A stretch of 64,000 nt of DNA from Candidatus Rhodoferax odensensis (GCA_016718405.1 JADKDJ010000038.1:206788-270787); one strand, 5' to 3'. Counted from the first letter of the stretch, positions 16,903-26,919 are shown. The notes: a model not told the origin generated them from the letters alone. Program-made: numbers and translations.

Positions 16903-18180
16903 ATGAAAATCGAAACCCTCGCCGTCCATGGCGGCTACACCCCTGAGCCCACCACCAAAGCGGTGGCAGTACCGATCTACCAGACCGTGGCCTATGCGTT
17001 TGACAACACGCAACACGGCGCCGACCTGTTCGACCTGAAAGTCGCGGGCAACATCTACAGCCGCATCATGAACCCGACCAACGCCGTGCTCGAAGCGCGC
17101 GTGGCAGCCATGGAAGGCGGCCTTGCCGGACTGGCGGTGGCCTCCGGTATGTCGGCCATCACCTACGCCATTCAGACCATCGCCGAGGCCGGTGACAACA
17201 TCGTCTCCGCATCCACCCTGTACGGCGGGACCTACAACCTGTTTGCGCACACCTTTCCGCAAATGGGCATTGAGGTGCGCTTTGCCGACTACCGCGACCC
17301 GCAGTCGTTTGCCAAACTGATCGACGACCGCACCAAAGCGGTGTATTGCGAGTCGGTTGGCAACCCACTGGGCAACATTACCGATCTGGCAGCACTGGCC
17401 GCCGTGGCCCACGCGCACGGCGTGCCGCTGATCGTGGACAACACAGTGCCCAGCCCCTACCTGTGCCGACCATTCGAGCACGGCGCCGACATCGTGGTGC
17501 ATTCACTTACCAAGTACCTGGGCGGCCACGGCACCACCATCGGCGGCATGATCGTCGACTCGGGCAAGTTCCCTTGGGCCCAGCACAAGGCGCGCTTCAA
17601 ACGCCTGAACGAGCCCGACGTGAGCTACCACGGCGTGGTCTACACCGAGGCGCTGGGGCCAGCGGCCTACATCGGGCGGGCACGCGTTGTGCCGCTGCGC
17701 AACACTGGCGCTGCGCTCTCGCCGATGAATGCGTTCCAGATTCTGCAAGGCGTGGAGACCTTGGCTCTGCGTATGGACCGCATTTGCGAGAACGCCTTGC
17801 GAGTGGCCAAGCACCTGCGCTCGCACACCAAAGTCGGCTGGGTCAACTATGCCGGACTGCCCGACCACCCTGACCATGGTCTGGTCAAGAAGTACATGGG
17901 GGGACGCGCCTCGGGCATCATCAGTTTTGGCCTCAAGGCCAACGACAGTCTGGAGGCCGGCGCGCGTTTTCAGGATGCGCTCAAACTGTTCACCCGCCTG
18001 GTCAACATTGGCGACGCCAAGTCGCTGGCCTGTCACCCGGCGAGCACCACGCACCGCCAGCTCAACGCCGAAGAGCTTGCCAAGTCGGGTGTCAAGCCCG
18101 ACATGGTGCGCCTGTCTGTCGGCATCGAGCACATCGACGACTTGTTGCAGGACCTCGATCAGGCCTTGGCTGTGGTGTGA
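16903..18180 (+). CDS. metY: O-acetylhomoserine sulfhydrylase
   Basis: 425 residues of the Cys/Met-metabolism PLP family. It makes homocysteine from O-acetylhomoserine and sulfide. Seen: YSRIMNPTNAVLEARVAAMEGG, ASGMSAI, the PLP lysine about 204 in HSLTKYLGGHGT, and the C-terminal SLACHPASTTH. The preference for O-acetylhomoserine follows from length and the insertion around KFPWAQHKARFKRLNEPD, typical of MetY rather than MetB/MetC. Single gene closed by a strong terminator. Confidence 0.9.
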   Translation: MKIETLAVHGGYTPEPTTKAVAVPIYQTVAYAFDNTQHGADLFDLKVAGNIYSRIMNPTNAVLEARVAAMEGGLAGLAVASGMSAITYAIQTIAEAGDNIVSASTLYGGTYNLFAHTFPQMGIEVRFADYRDPQSFAKLIDDRTKAVYCESVGNPLGNITDLAALAAVAHAHGVPLIVDNTVPSPYLCRPFEHGADIVVHSLTKYLGGHGTTIGGMIVDSGKFPWAQHKARFKRLNEPDVSYHGVVYTEALGPAAYIGRARVVPLRNTGAALSPMNAFQILQGVETLALRMDRICENALRVAKHLRSHTKVGWVNYAGLPDHPDHGLVKKYMGGRASGIISFGLKANDSLEAGARFQDALKLFTRLVNIGDAKSLACHPASTTHRQLNAEELAKSGVKPDMVRLSVGIEHIDDLLQDLDQALAVV

Positions 18181-18197
18181 CGCTGGCCCGCAATGTC

Positions 18198-18229
18198 TAA
18201 AAATGCCCCGTGATCGGGGCATTTTTTTT
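18198..18229 (+). terminator. Rho-independent terminator after metY
   Basis: AATGCCCCG and CGGGGCATT (18202-18223) form a 9-bp stem with a TGAT loop, followed by a run of eight T. Textbook intrinsic terminator. Confidence 0.9.
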
Positions 18230-18332
18230 GGACTATTTTTTACAGCACGCCGAACTTAACAGGACTATGATGAATCAAGCCATTTGAGAACCGCGCCCGA
18301 GCCAGGGGCGCACCGATCAAAGGAGAGTTGCC

Positions 18333-20255
18333 ATGAATGTCTTCGCACGGTATCAAGGTCGCTTTGAGGCTGCCCAGGAAGAAGAGATGTCGATCCAGGA
18401 CTACCTGGACTTGTGCAAGCGGGATGCTTCGGCCTTTGCCAGTGTGGCCGAACGCATGTTGATGGCCATCGGCGAGCCCGAACTGGTGGACACCCGCAGC
18501 GAGGCACGCCTGTCGCGCATCTTTGCCAACAAGATGGTGCGCCGTTATCCGGCATTCAAGGACCTCTATGGCATGGAGGAGGTGATCGAACAGATCGTCT
18601 CGTACTTCCGCCACGCGGCACAGGGTCTGGAAGAAAAGAAACAGATCCTGTACTTGCTCGGACCCGTGGGCGGCGGCAAGTCCTCGCTGGCAGAAAAACT
18701 CAAGTCGCTGATTGAGCGGGTGCCGATCTACGCCATCAAGGGCTCGCCGGTGCATGAGTCGCCACTGGGCTTGTTTAACCCGATGGAAGACGCGCAGTTG
18801 CTGGAGGACGACTTCGGCATTCCCCGGCGCTACCTGGGCACCATCATGAGCCCGTGGGCGGTCAAGCGGCTGCACGAGTACGGCGGGGACATCACACGTT
18901 TCCGGGTCGTCAAGCTGCGGCCGTCGGTGCTGTCGCAAATCGCGGTATCCAAGACCGAGCCCGGTGACGAAAACAACCAGGACATCTCGTCCTTGGTCGG
19001 CAAGATCGACATCCGCAAGCTCGAGACCTACTCGCAAAGCGACCCCGACGCGTACTCTTACTCAGGGGGCCTGTGTCTGGCCAACCGAGGCGTGCTGGAA
19101 TTCGTCGAAATGTTCAAAGCACCCATCAAGGTGCTGCACCCCTTGCTGACTGCCACCCAGGAGGGCAACTACAAGGGCACCGAGGGCTTTGGCGCGATTC
19201 CCTTTGACGGCCTGGTGCTGGCGCATTCGAATGAGGCGGAGTGGCTGACCTTCAAGAACAACCGCAACAACGAAGCCTTCTTGGACCGCATCTTCATTGT
19301 CAAGGTGCCCTACTCCCTGCGCGTGTCGGACGAGATCCAGATCTACCAGAAGCTGCTGACCAACTCATCACTGTCCAAGGCGCCCTGCGCACCCGACACA
19401 CTCAAGATGCTGGCTCAGTTTGCGGTGCTGTCGCGCCTGAAGGAGCCCGAGAATTCCAGCATCTTCTCCAAGATGCGGGTCTACGACGGCGAGAACCTCA
19501 AGGACACCGACCCCAAGGCCAAGAGCCACCAGGAGTACCGCGACTTTGCCGGCGTGGACGAAGGCATGACCGGCCTGTCCACCCGCTTTGCGTTCAAGAT
19601 TCTCTCGCGCGTGTTCAACTTCGATCACCGCGAGGTGGCGGCCAACCCGGTGCACCTGATGTACGTGCTGGAGCAGCAAATCGAGCAGGAGCAGTTTGCG
19701 CCTGAGGTAGCCGAGAAGTACCTGCGCTACCTCAAGGAGTACCTGTCACCGCGTTACGCCGAGTTCATCGGCAAGGAGATCCAGACCGCCTATCTGGAGA
19801 GTTACTCCGAGTACGGCCAGAACATCTTCGACCGTTACGTCACCTACGCCGATTTCTGGATTCAAGACCAGGAATACCGTGACACCAACACCGGCGAGAT
19901 TCTGGATCGCGGCGCGCTCAACAGCGAGTTGGAAAAGATCGAGAAGCCCGCTGGCATCTCCAACCCCAAAGACTTCCGCAACGAGGTGGTCAACTTCGTG
20001 CTGCGTGCCCGTGCCAGGCACGACGGCCAGAACCCGGCCTGGACTTCTTACGAGAAGCTGCGCGCGGTGATCGAGAAGAAGATGTTCTCCAACACCGAAG
20101 AGCTGTTGCCGGTAATCTCGTTCAATGCCAAGGCCAGTGGCGATGAACAGAAGAAGCACCAGGATTTCGTGGACCGCATGATCAGCAAGGGCTACACCGA
20201 GAAGCAGGTACGCCTGTTGTGTGAGTGGTACCTGCGCGTGCGCAAGTCATCCTGA
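18333..20255 (+). CDS. prkA: PrkA-family serine protein kinase
   Basis: 640 residues with a good ribosome site (AAAGGAGAG) before the ATG. The N-terminal AAA-like module has Walker A GPVGGGKSSLAEKLK (about residue 110); the C-terminal PrkA domain follows. Homologues are Bacillus PrkA and E. coli YeaG, linked to stationary phase and nitrogen-starvation responses. First of three genes prkA-DUF444-spoVR, an arrangement conserved across proteobacteria, which suggests the three act together. Confidence 0.94.
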   Translation: MNVFARYQGRFEAAQEEEMSIQDYLDLCKRDASAFASVAERMLMAIGEPELVDTRSEARLSRIFANKMVRRYPAFKDLYGMEEVIEQIVSYFRHAAQGLEEKKQILYLLGPVGGGKSSLAEKLKSLIERVPIYAIKGSPVHESPLGLFNPMEDAQLLEDDFGIPRRYLGTIMSPWAVKRLHEYGGDITRFRVVKLRPSVLSQIAVSKTEPGDENNQDISSLVGKIDIRKLETYSQSDPDAYSYSGGLCLANRGVLEFVEMFKAPIKVLHPLLTATQEGNYKGTEGFGAIPFDGLVLAHSNEAEWLTFKNNRNNEAFLDRIFIVKVPYSLRVSDEIQIYQKLLTNSSLSKAPCAPDTLKMLAQFAVLSRLKEPENSSIFSKMRVYDGENLKDTDPKAKSHQEYRDFAGVDEGMTGLSTRFAFKILSRVFNFDHREVAANPVHLMYVLEQQIEQEQFAPEVAEKYLRYLKEYLSPRYAEFIGKEIQTAYLESYSEYGQNIFDRYVTYADFWIQDQEYRDTNTGEILDRGALNSELEKIEKPAGISNPKDFRNEVVNFVLRARARHDGQNPAWTSYEKLRAVIEKKMFSNTEELLPVISFNAKASGDEQKKHQDFVDRMISKGYTEKQVRLLCEWYLRVRKSS

Positions 20256-20288
20256 GCGGCGCAGCGATGTGCTGACTGAGAGCCTTTC

Positions 20289-21557
20289 ATGACGGTGCGT
20301 ATCGTAGACCGCCGGTTCGACAGCAAGCACAAGAGCTCGGTCAACCGAGCGCGCTTCATTGACCGTTTCAAGGGCCAGATCCGCAAGGCGGTGTCCGATG
20401 CCATCAACAAGCGCGGCATTCGCGACATCGACAACGGCGAGAAGATCGGCATCTCTGGCAAGGACATCGGCGAACCCCAGTTCCAACATGGGCACGGTGG
20501 CGTGTGGGAGACTGTGCGACCCGGCAATGATCGTTTCAACAGTGGCGATCAGGTCGAGCGTCCCCAAGGCGGTGGCGGTGGCCAGGGGCGGGGCCAGGCT
20601 AGCCAGGACGGCGAGGGACTCGACGAGTTCATGTTCACGCTGACCAAGGACGAGTTCCTTGACATCTTCTTTGACGAGCTGGCCCTGCCTAACCTGGTCA
20701 AGCAACACCTGGCGCACATTGAGCAGTACCGCCGGGTGCGCGCAGGCTACACCCAAAGCGGGGTGCCCACCAACATCAATCTGGCGCGCACCATGCGCGG
20801 CGCGGCGGGTCGTCGCATTGCGGTGGGCGGCCCCTACTCTGCTGAACTGCACAAGCGTCTGTTTGAAATGGAGGAACTGCAGCAAAAACTTGCCGATGAC
20901 GACCCCGAGCTGGAGCGGCTGCGCCGAGAGATCGCACAACTGCGCGCCCGCATTGACCGCGTGCCCTTTGTGGACAGTTTCGACCTGCGCTACAACAACC
21001 GCGTCAAAGTGCCCCAGCCCAGCACCCAGGCCGTGATGTTTTGCCTGCTCGACGTGTCAGGCTCGATGGACGAGGAACGCAAGAACATTGCCAAGCGCTT
21101 CTTCATGCTGTTGTACCTGTTCTTGCGGCGCAACTATGCGCGCACCGAAGTAGTCTTCATCCGCCACCACACCGTGGCCAGTGAGGTCGATGAAGACGAC
21201 TTCTTCACTTCGCGCGAGTCAGGCGGCACCGTGGTCTCCAGCGCGCTGGAACTGATGTACACCATCATCAAGGACCGCTACCCCAGCAGCCTGTGGAACA
21301 TCTACGGCGCGCAGGCCTCCGACGGCGACAACTGGAACGACGATTCGCCGCGCTGTGCCGAGCTGCTGCAGCAGTCCTTGCTGCCGCTGACACAGTACTT
21401 CGCCTACATCGAAATCACCGACGGCCCGCCGCAAAACCTGTGGGAGGAATACACCAAGCTGCAAACCACGCATGGCGACGGATTTGCCATGCAGCGCATT
21501 GCCAACGCGGCGGAAATCTACCCCGTGTTTCGCGAGCTGTTCAAGCGTCGGGTCTGA
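20289..21557 (+). CDS. yeaH: YeaH/YhbH family protein (DUF444)
   Basis: 422 residues. The N-terminus RIVDRRFDSKHKSSVNRARF is the DUF444 hallmark. A Gly/Gln-rich linker around residues 90-110 precedes the central domain, and the C-terminal half contains a VWA-like fold with the metal-site motif DVSGSMDEERK. The biochemical role is unknown; known context places it with the PrkA kinase and SpoVR. It starts 33 bp after prkA and is followed by spoVR after 2 bp. Confidence 0.93.
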   Translation: MTVRIVDRRFDSKHKSSVNRARFIDRFKGQIRKAVSDAINKRGIRDIDNGEKIGISGKDIGEPQFQHGHGGVWETVRPGNDRFNSGDQVERPQGGGGGQGRGQASQDGEGLDEFMFTLTKDEFLDIFFDELALPNLVKQHLAHIEQYRRVRAGYTQSGVPTNINLARTMRGAAGRRIAVGGPYSAELHKRLFEMEELQQKLADDDPELERLRREIAQLRARIDRVPFVDSFDLRYNNRVKVPQPSTQAVMFCLLDVSGSMDEERKNIAKRFFMLLYLFLRRNYARTEVVFIRHHTVASEVDEDDFFTSRESGGTVVSSALELMYTIIKDRYPSSLWNIYGAQASDGDNWNDDSPRCAELLQQSLLPLTQYFAYIEITDGPPQNLWEEYTKLQTTHGDGFAMQRIANAAEIYPVFRELFKRRV

Positions 21558-21559
21558 CC

Positions 21560-23095
21560 ATGCCGCCGGATCCTGTCGCCCCTCTGCCCACCGGTTCGGA
21601 ATGGACTTTTTCGTCCATCGAGCAATACGACGAAGCCATTGGCAAAGTGGCCGCGCATTACCGGCTGGACTGCTACCCGCACGTATTGGAGATGATCAGC
21701 GCCGAGCAGATGATGGACGCCTACGCCTCCATTGGCATGCCGGTGTACTACCACCATTGGTCCTTCGGCAAGCACTTCCTGGCCACCGAGAACCGCTACA
21801 AACGCGGCCAGATGGGGTTGGCCTACGAGATCGTGATCAACTCCAATCCCTGCATTGCCTACCTGATGGAGGAGAACACGCTGACCATGCAGGCGCTGGT
21901 CATCGCCCACGCCGCCTATGGACACAACTCGTTCTTCAAGGGTAACCACCTGTTCAAACAGTGGACCAGCGCCGACGCGATTGTGGACTACCTGGTGTTT
22001 GCCAAGCAGTACATCACCCAGTGCGAGGAACGCCATGGCGTGAGCGCGGTGGAGCGGCTGCTCGACGCCTGCCACGCATTGCTCAACCTCGGGGTGGATC
22101 GCTACAAGCGCTCGCCCAAGCTGTCGTTGGACAAGGAAACCCTGCGCCAACAAGAGCGTGCGGCCTACTTGCAAGCCCAAGTCAATGACCTGTGGCGCAC
22201 CTTGCCGCCTCAACTCGAAGTCAGCCAGGCCGCCACCGAGCAGCGCTTCCCGGTCGAGCCGGAAGAGAACTTGCTGTACTTCATTGAGAAGAACGCACCG
22301 CTGCTGGAACCCTGGCAACGCGAGGTGGTGCGCATTGTGCGCAAGATCGGCCAGTACTTCTACCCGCAGCGCCAAACTCAGGTCATGAATGAAGGCTGGG
22401 CCACCTTCTGGCATTACACGCTGCTCAACACCCTATACGACCAGGGCGGCCTGTCCGACGGTTTCATGTTCGAGTTCTTGCAGTCACACACCAACGTGGT
22501 GTACCAGCCGCCCTACAACAGCCCGCACTTCTCCGGCATCAACGTCTATGCGCTGGGCTTTGCGATGTGGCGCGACCTGCGGCGCATTTGCGAGCACCCC
22601 ACTGACGAAGACCGCGAATGGTTCCCCGACATTGCCGGTTCCGATTGGCGTGATACCTTTGAGTTCGCGATGCAGAACTTCAAGGACGAGAGCTTCATCG
22701 CGCAGTACCTCTCACCGCACCTGATGCGTGAGTTCCGCCTGTTCTCGGTGCTCGACGACGACGCCCGGGAGAAGCTGCAGATCCAGGCGATCCACGATGA
22801 GAGCGGCTTTCGAGGCCTTCGTCGCCAACTCTCGGAGCAGTACAACCTGGGTAGCCGCGAGCCCAACATTCAGGTCTGGAACGTGGACTTGCGGGGCGAC
22901 CGCTCGCTGACGCTGCGCCACTTCGTGCACCAGCGCCGGCCGCTGGACGAAACCAGCACCGCCGTGCTGGAACATGTTGCCTACCTGTGGGGCTTCACGG
23001 TGCGCCTGGAAAGCCAGGATCATGATGGCAAGGTCAATCTGGTGGCCGAACGCATGCGCGAGAAGCGCAGCGAGCGCCACGCCGCCGACCCCTGA
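21560..23095 (+). CDS. spoVR: SpoVR family protein
   Basis: 511 residues from the ATG at 21560, 2 bases after the previous stop; an earlier in-frame region lies inside the DUF444 gene. Seen: YYHHWSFGKHF, HAAYGHNSFFKGN and MNEGWATFWHY, whose His/Glu residues form the conserved core of SpoVR/YcgB proteins. Named for a Bacillus cortex-formation gene, but in non-sporing proteobacteria it belongs to the prkA-yeaH stress operon; its activity is not established. Confidence 0.94.
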   Translation: MPPDPVAPLPTGSEWTFSSIEQYDEAIGKVAAHYRLDCYPHVLEMISAEQMMDAYASIGMPVYYHHWSFGKHFLATENRYKRGQMGLAYEIVINSNPCIAYLMEENTLTMQALVIAHAAYGHNSFFKGNHLFKQWTSADAIVDYLVFAKQYITQCEERHGVSAVERLLDACHALLNLGVDRYKRSPKLSLDKETLRQQERAAYLQAQVNDLWRTLPPQLEVSQAATEQRFPVEPEENLLYFIEKNAPLLEPWQREVVRIVRKIGQYFYPQRQTQVMNEGWATFWHYTLLNTLYDQGGLSDGFMFEFLQSHTNVVYQPPYNSPHFSGINVYALGFAMWRDLRRICEHPTDEDREWFPDIAGSDWRDTFEFAMQNFKDESFIAQYLSPHLMREFRLFSVLDDDAREKLQIQAIHDESGFRGLRRQLSEQYNLGSREPNIQVWNVDLRGDRSLTLRHFVHQRRPLDETSTAVLEHVAYLWGFTVRLESQDHDGKVNLVAERMREKRSERHAADP

Positions 23096-23226
23096 TCCCA
23101 TGCACTCACGCTAGTGCAGTGTTGCGCACTTGATGGAACACATCGAACCGGTAGATTTTTCTCCAAGGCTAGGCGCAGAAGTGGGTTCGTGCAGCTTCCG
23201 TTACCGGGTTGGCGCGTGTGCCTGCG

Positions 23227-23294
23227 GTGACGAGGCTGGCCGTGGCCCTCATGGTGCGGGTACGCACAAATCGGTCCCCGGCCAGCCTCGTCAC
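23227..23294 (+). repeat. Nested hairpin repeat, copy A
   Basis: Outer stem GTGACGAGGCTGGCC (23227-23241) pairs perfectly with 23280-23294. The apex carries CTCATG, an inner stem GTGCG/CGCAC around the tetraloop GGTA (23254-23267), then AAATCGG. The core matches copies B, C and D; the outer stem does not. Confidence 0.85.
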
Positions 23295-23414
23295 GGCGAG
23301 TCCAAAAGGGATGGCGCGCGCAGGGTCATGGGCGCTCAATGCTGGCGGCAGCAGTAGTGGCGACAATTCTGGTTTCAAACCTGGTTTTGAGGTAAGGCCG
23401 CACCAGACACGCAA

Positions 23415-23496
23415 GCTCGCCGCGACGCCAGAGCCGGTAGCCCGATTTGTGCGTACCCGCACCATGAGGGCTGCCGGCTCTGGCGTCGCGGCGAGC
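23415..23496 (-). repeat. Nested hairpin repeat, copy B
   Basis: 29-bp outer stem (23415-23443 with 23468-23496) with a single G-T wobble, starting GCTCGCCGCGACGCCAGAGC. The 24-base apex is the exact reverse complement of the copy A core, with inner stem GTGCG/CGCAC. Opposite orientation to copy A, about 200 bp away. Confidence 0.88.
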
Positions 23497-23669
23497 GTCC
23501 GGCAGGCAAAGTGCGACCCTGAACGAACTATCGGGCAGATTGGATCGCACCTATTGCGTCAACCGGCAGCTTCGGAGATTTGTCTGTCATAGATCGTCGT
23601 GCGACTGCGCTTGACGGCTTGCAGGCAATCGACACGGTTTATATGTCCCATCAAGTGCGAAACACTGCG

Positions 23670-25271
23670 CTAGGCGCGCTCAATCACCGATCTGCCGCTT
23701 TGCACCGCAAACTGCGCCAGCGTTTCAATGCCACTATCGGGGCGCGCCACATCTTCAAGCACGCGCAAGGTGGTGGTCAAACGTGCGGGCGTGAACTCCG
23801 CCACGCCGTAGCCTTTGCGCTCGCACTCGGCAAACACAAAGTGAGGATTCTCGGCCAGCCGCTCGGCCAGCTTGCCATTGCCGCCTGAGCGCGAGGTGAT
23901 GCTGGTGCCGCAGAATTCCACGCCCACATTGGCGCTGTTGGTGCTGGCGTAGTCGGCCTTGACGTGACCGACCCAGTGCTCATGCACATCGCCACCCAGG
24001 AACACCGGGTTGCTCGCCGCCTGCCGCTGCAGGGTGTCCGTCAGACGCTGGCGCGCGCCAGCGTAACCGTCCCAGCCATCGTTCCACAAAAACTGCTCCG
24101 GGCCAGGTCTGAAGTCGCGCTGCCCCAGCAGCGTTTGCTGGCCCAGCACGTTCCAGGTGACGCCTGCCGCACCTTGTTGCCCAAGTTCCTGCTCCAGCCA
24201 TTGTTCCTGCGCCTGCCCCAGCATCGAGCGCTTAGGGTCGTTCCATTGCGGGCAGTGTCTGGGATTGACAGTGCCCGACCCGCGCCGGCCATCCTTGGTG
24301 CAGACCTGCCGGTCCTTGTACTGACGGGCATCAAGCAGGTACAGATTGGCCAACCGCCCAAACGGCACGCTGCGGTAGATCCGCAGCTCGGCACCCTCGC
24401 CGAGCCCGGCCAGCGCCCGGGTCAGCGCCGAGGCACGGATGGGCATGTGCTCGTAGTAGGCCTGGTACGCTGCGGCACGGCGCGCCAAAAAGTCGCTGGG
24501 GGAAGCCGGGTCGAACAGGCCACTGTCGCCGGCTTGCTTTCCCGCGTAGTCGTTTTGCACCTCATGGTCGTCCCATGTCATCAGCCAGGGGCAATGCGCG
24601 TGCATCGCCTGCAGGTCGGCGTCACCCTTGTACAAAGCATAGCGGCGCCGATAGTCGTCGAGTGTGATTACCCAGCCGCCGCCGGGTGTGCGCAGCCTGC
24701 TGGTCTTTCCGGGGTACTCGTAGATGTAGTCGCCCAGAAACATGACCGCGTCCAGATGCTCGGCACGCATGTGCCGCCAGGCGCTGAAGTAGCCGTCCTC
24801 CCACTTCTGACACGACGCGTAAGCCAGCCGCAGGCGCGCCGCCGCTGCCCCGGGTTGGGGAAAGGTGCGTGTGCGCCCCACGGCGCTAATCGCGTCACCA
24901 CTCATGAAACGGTAGAAATACCAGCGATCCGGCTCCAGGCCACGCACCTCGACGTGCACCGAATGCGCCAACTCTGGCTGGGCCAGCACCTGCGCGCTTT
25001 GGACCGGACGCATGAACTTCTCATCGTGCGCCAGCTCCCAACGCACGGCAACCGGGCCAGACGCAACGCCACCTCCGCCCTGGCCTTCAAGATGCAAGCG
25101 GGTCCACAACACAACCGAGTCGTGCGTGGGCGAACCACTGGCAACGCCCAGACCGAACGGGTTGTGCTGCCACCTGGGCTGCGCCTGCGAACCGGGCGGC
25201 AGCCACAAACCGCCAAGCCCGGCGAAAACCAGGCTCAGCATCTGGCGTCGGTCCGTTAAGCGGTGGGTCAT
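23670..25271 (-). CDS. phoD: PhoD-type alkaline phosphatase/phosphodiesterase
   Basis: 533 residues from the ATG at 25271. The N-terminus DRRQMLSLVFAGLGG is a plausible Tat signal, as known for PhoD. The N-terminal PhoD domain has FGLGVASGSPTHDSVVLWTRL; the metallophosphatase core has FLGDYIYEYPGK, TWDDHEVQNDYAG and GGDVHEHWVGHVKAD, whose Asp/Asn/His residues bind the Fe/Ca centre in known enzymes. Probably exported and scavenging phosphate from esters. The frame is open to 25361 but the extra N-terminus has no signal features. Confidence 0.9.
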   Translation of the reverse strand: MTHRLTDRRQMLSLVFAGLGGLWLPPGSQAQPRWQHNPFGLGVASGSPTHDSVVLWTRLHLEGQGGGGVASGPVAVRWELAHDEKFMRPVQSAQVLAQPELAHSVHVEVRGLEPDRWYFYRFMSGDAISAVGRTRTFPQPGAAAARLRLAYASCQKWEDGYFSAWRHMRAEHLDAVMFLGDYIYEYPGKTSRLRTPGGGWVITLDDYRRRYALYKGDADLQAMHAHCPWLMTWDDHEVQNDYAGKQAGDSGLFDPASPSDFLARRAAAYQAYYEHMPIRASALTRALAGLGEGAELRIYRSVPFGRLANLYLLDARQYKDRQVCTKDGRRGSGTVNPRHCPQWNDPKRSMLGQAQEQWLEQELGQQGAAGVTWNVLGQQTLLGQRDFRPGPEQFLWNDGWDGYAGARQRLTDTLQRQAASNPVFLGGDVHEHWVGHVKADYASTNSANVGVEFCGTSITSRSGGNGKLAERLAENPHFVFAECERKGYGVAEFTPARLTTTLRVLEDVARPDSGIETLAQFAVQSGRSVIERA

Positions 25272-25437
25272 TCGGTGGGGCTTTCGCAATCGTTCACAGT
25301 ACTGGCCTGGTGGTCTGGGCCGCGACTGGCCAGCGCGGTGCACAGGGTGTTTGTGCTGCATGATAGCGAGCGGGCCAAGCCAGACTCTCGGTAGACTGCC
25401 CCCTTGAGCATCGGCAGCTCACACAAAGGATATCTCG

Positions 25438-26919
25438 ATGGAAGCACTCAGCCCGACCGATTCCGCTTTTCTGTGGCTGGAGACACGCAGCCAGCCGATG
25501 CACGTGGCAGGCCTGAACATCTACACACCGCCCCATGGCGAGTCGCAACATCTGCATCACTTCTTGACCGGGTGGCGCAAGCATGCAAGCGCACACGCGC
25601 CATTCAATTTGCGACCGGTGCTCAAGCTGGGCCTGTGGTACTGGGAGGAAGACCAGGAGTTCGAGCTGGACTACCACCTGCGCCACATTGCGCTACCCCA
25701 GCCGGGACGAATTCGCGAGTTGCTTGCCATGGTCTCCACCCTGCACGGCAATCTACTGGACCGCAACCGGCCGCTGTGGGAGGCCTATGTTATCGAGGGC
25801 TTGCCTGGCGGCCGCTTTGCCACCTACATCAAGATGCACCATGCGCTGATCGACGGCGTCGCCGGTGCCAGACTGATGGCGCGCTCGATGTCCACCGATC
25901 CGCACCGCAGCACGCCGCCGATCTGGGCGCAACCATCACCCCACCGTCGCAAATTGGAGCCGGCAGCGAGCGGGTCTGCCACGCAACGTTTGCTGGGTGC
26001 ACTGAGCGCCGCAACGCGCGCCGGTGGCCAGCTGCTGCCCGGCGTCGGCGCCGGCCTTTGGGACATGCTGGAGGGTCTGCAAGCCAAGACCACGTCGGCC
26101 AGGGCCTTCCAGGCACCGCCAACCCCGTTCAATGTCGAGATCTCGGGCTCGCGCCGCTTTGCCGCACAGTCTTATTCGCTGGCGCGCCTCAAGGCCATAG
26201 GCACTGCCAGCGGCGCCACCATCAACGACGTGACGCTGGCCATCTGTGCCGGCGCACTCAGGCGCTACTTGCTCGCACACGATCACTTGCCCAAAGCCCC
26301 GTTGATCGCCATGGTACCGGTATCGCTGCGCGAAGATGCCGATGCGACCGGCAATCAAGTTGGCGTGATGCTGGCCAACCTCTGCACCCACGTGGCGGAA
26401 CCGCTCAAGCGCCTGCAACGCATCGTCGAATCCACACAAGCCGCCAAGGAGCGCCTGGCCAACATGCCACGGCTCCAGAAACTGGCGCACGGCATGACCA
26501 CCGTCGCACCATTGGGGCCGGGCATGCTCACCGGCACCGCCCGCAAACACCCGGTGTTCAATGTGGTGATCTCCAATGTGCCTGGGGTGCGGGAGACGCT
26601 GTACCTCGATGGCGCCCGGCTCGACGAGGTCTATCCGGTATCGATTCCGACGCACTACCTGGCGCTCAACATCACCATCAGCGGTTACGCCGACCACCTT
26701 GGCTTTGGCTTCATCGCCTGTCGGCGCTCCGTGCCCTCGCTGCAACGGTTGCTGGACTACACCGACGCCTCGATTCAGGAGCTGGAGGCGGCGCTGCACA
26801 AGCCCGCGCCCGCGAAACGTCCGGTCTCCCGACGCGAAACAGCCCCGGCCAACAAGACCGACAGCAAGACGGCGACGCCGGCCGCACGTCGAAGCCGTGG
26901 CAAGACGCCCAAACCCTGA
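25438..26919 (+). CDS. Wax ester synthase/diacylglycerol acyltransferase (WS/DGAT)
   Basis: 493 residues. The N-terminal acyltransferase domain begins LSPTDSAFLWLETRSQPMHV, as in Acinetobacter AtfA, and has the active-site HHxxxDG as KMHHALIDGVAG (about residues 137-145). The C-terminal DUF1298 domain has NVVISNVPG. By family it esterifies acyl-CoA to fatty alcohols or diacylglycerol to give storage lipid. The last 45 residues are Lys/Ala/Arg-rich and probably disordered. A GST-like gene follows 21 bp downstream. Confidence 0.9.
   Translation: MEALSPTDSAFLWLETRSQPMHVAGLNIYTPPHGESQHLHHFLTGWRKHASAHAPFNLRPVLKLGLWYWEEDQEFELDYHLRHIALPQPGRIRELLAMVSTLHGNLLDRNRPLWEAYVIEGLPGGRFATYIKMHHALIDGVAGARLMARSMSTDPHRSTPPIWAQPSPHRRKLEPAASGSATQRLLGALSAATRAGGQLLPGVGAGLWDMLEGLQAKTTSARAFQAPPTPFNVEISGSRRFAAQSYSLARLKAIGTASGATINDVTLAICAGALRRYLLAHDHLPKAPLIAMVPVSLREDADATGNQVGVMLANLCTHVAEPLKRLQRIVESTQAAKERLANMPRLQKLAHGMTTVAPLGPGMLTGTARKHPVFNVVISNVPGVRETLYLDGARLDEVYPVSIPTHYLALNITISGYADHLGFGFIACRRSVPSLQRLLDYTDASIQELEAALHKPAPAKRPVSRRETAPANKTDSKTATPAARRSRGKTPKP

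Larger units (their letters stand above)
23096..23669. other. 574-bp intergenic island with two nested hairpins
   Basis: Non-coding stretch between the convergent spoVR and phoD genes. It contains two large inverted repeats (23227-23294 and 23415-23496) sharing a conserved apical core in opposite orientation. I see no convincing protein, tRNA or other RNA gene here. A second island with the same core lies between parC and parE. Confidence 0.75.

Noticed and set aside
23227..23496. CRISPR-like or attC integron array
   Set aside because: Copies are not regularly spaced direct repeats with spacers, there are no cas or integrase genes, and attC sites keep conserved ends with variable loops, the opposite of what is seen.
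23096..23669. Short open frames across the hairpin island
   Set aside because: They run through the inverted repeats on both strands and give Arg/Ala-rich translations without any family features, so I treat the island as non-coding.
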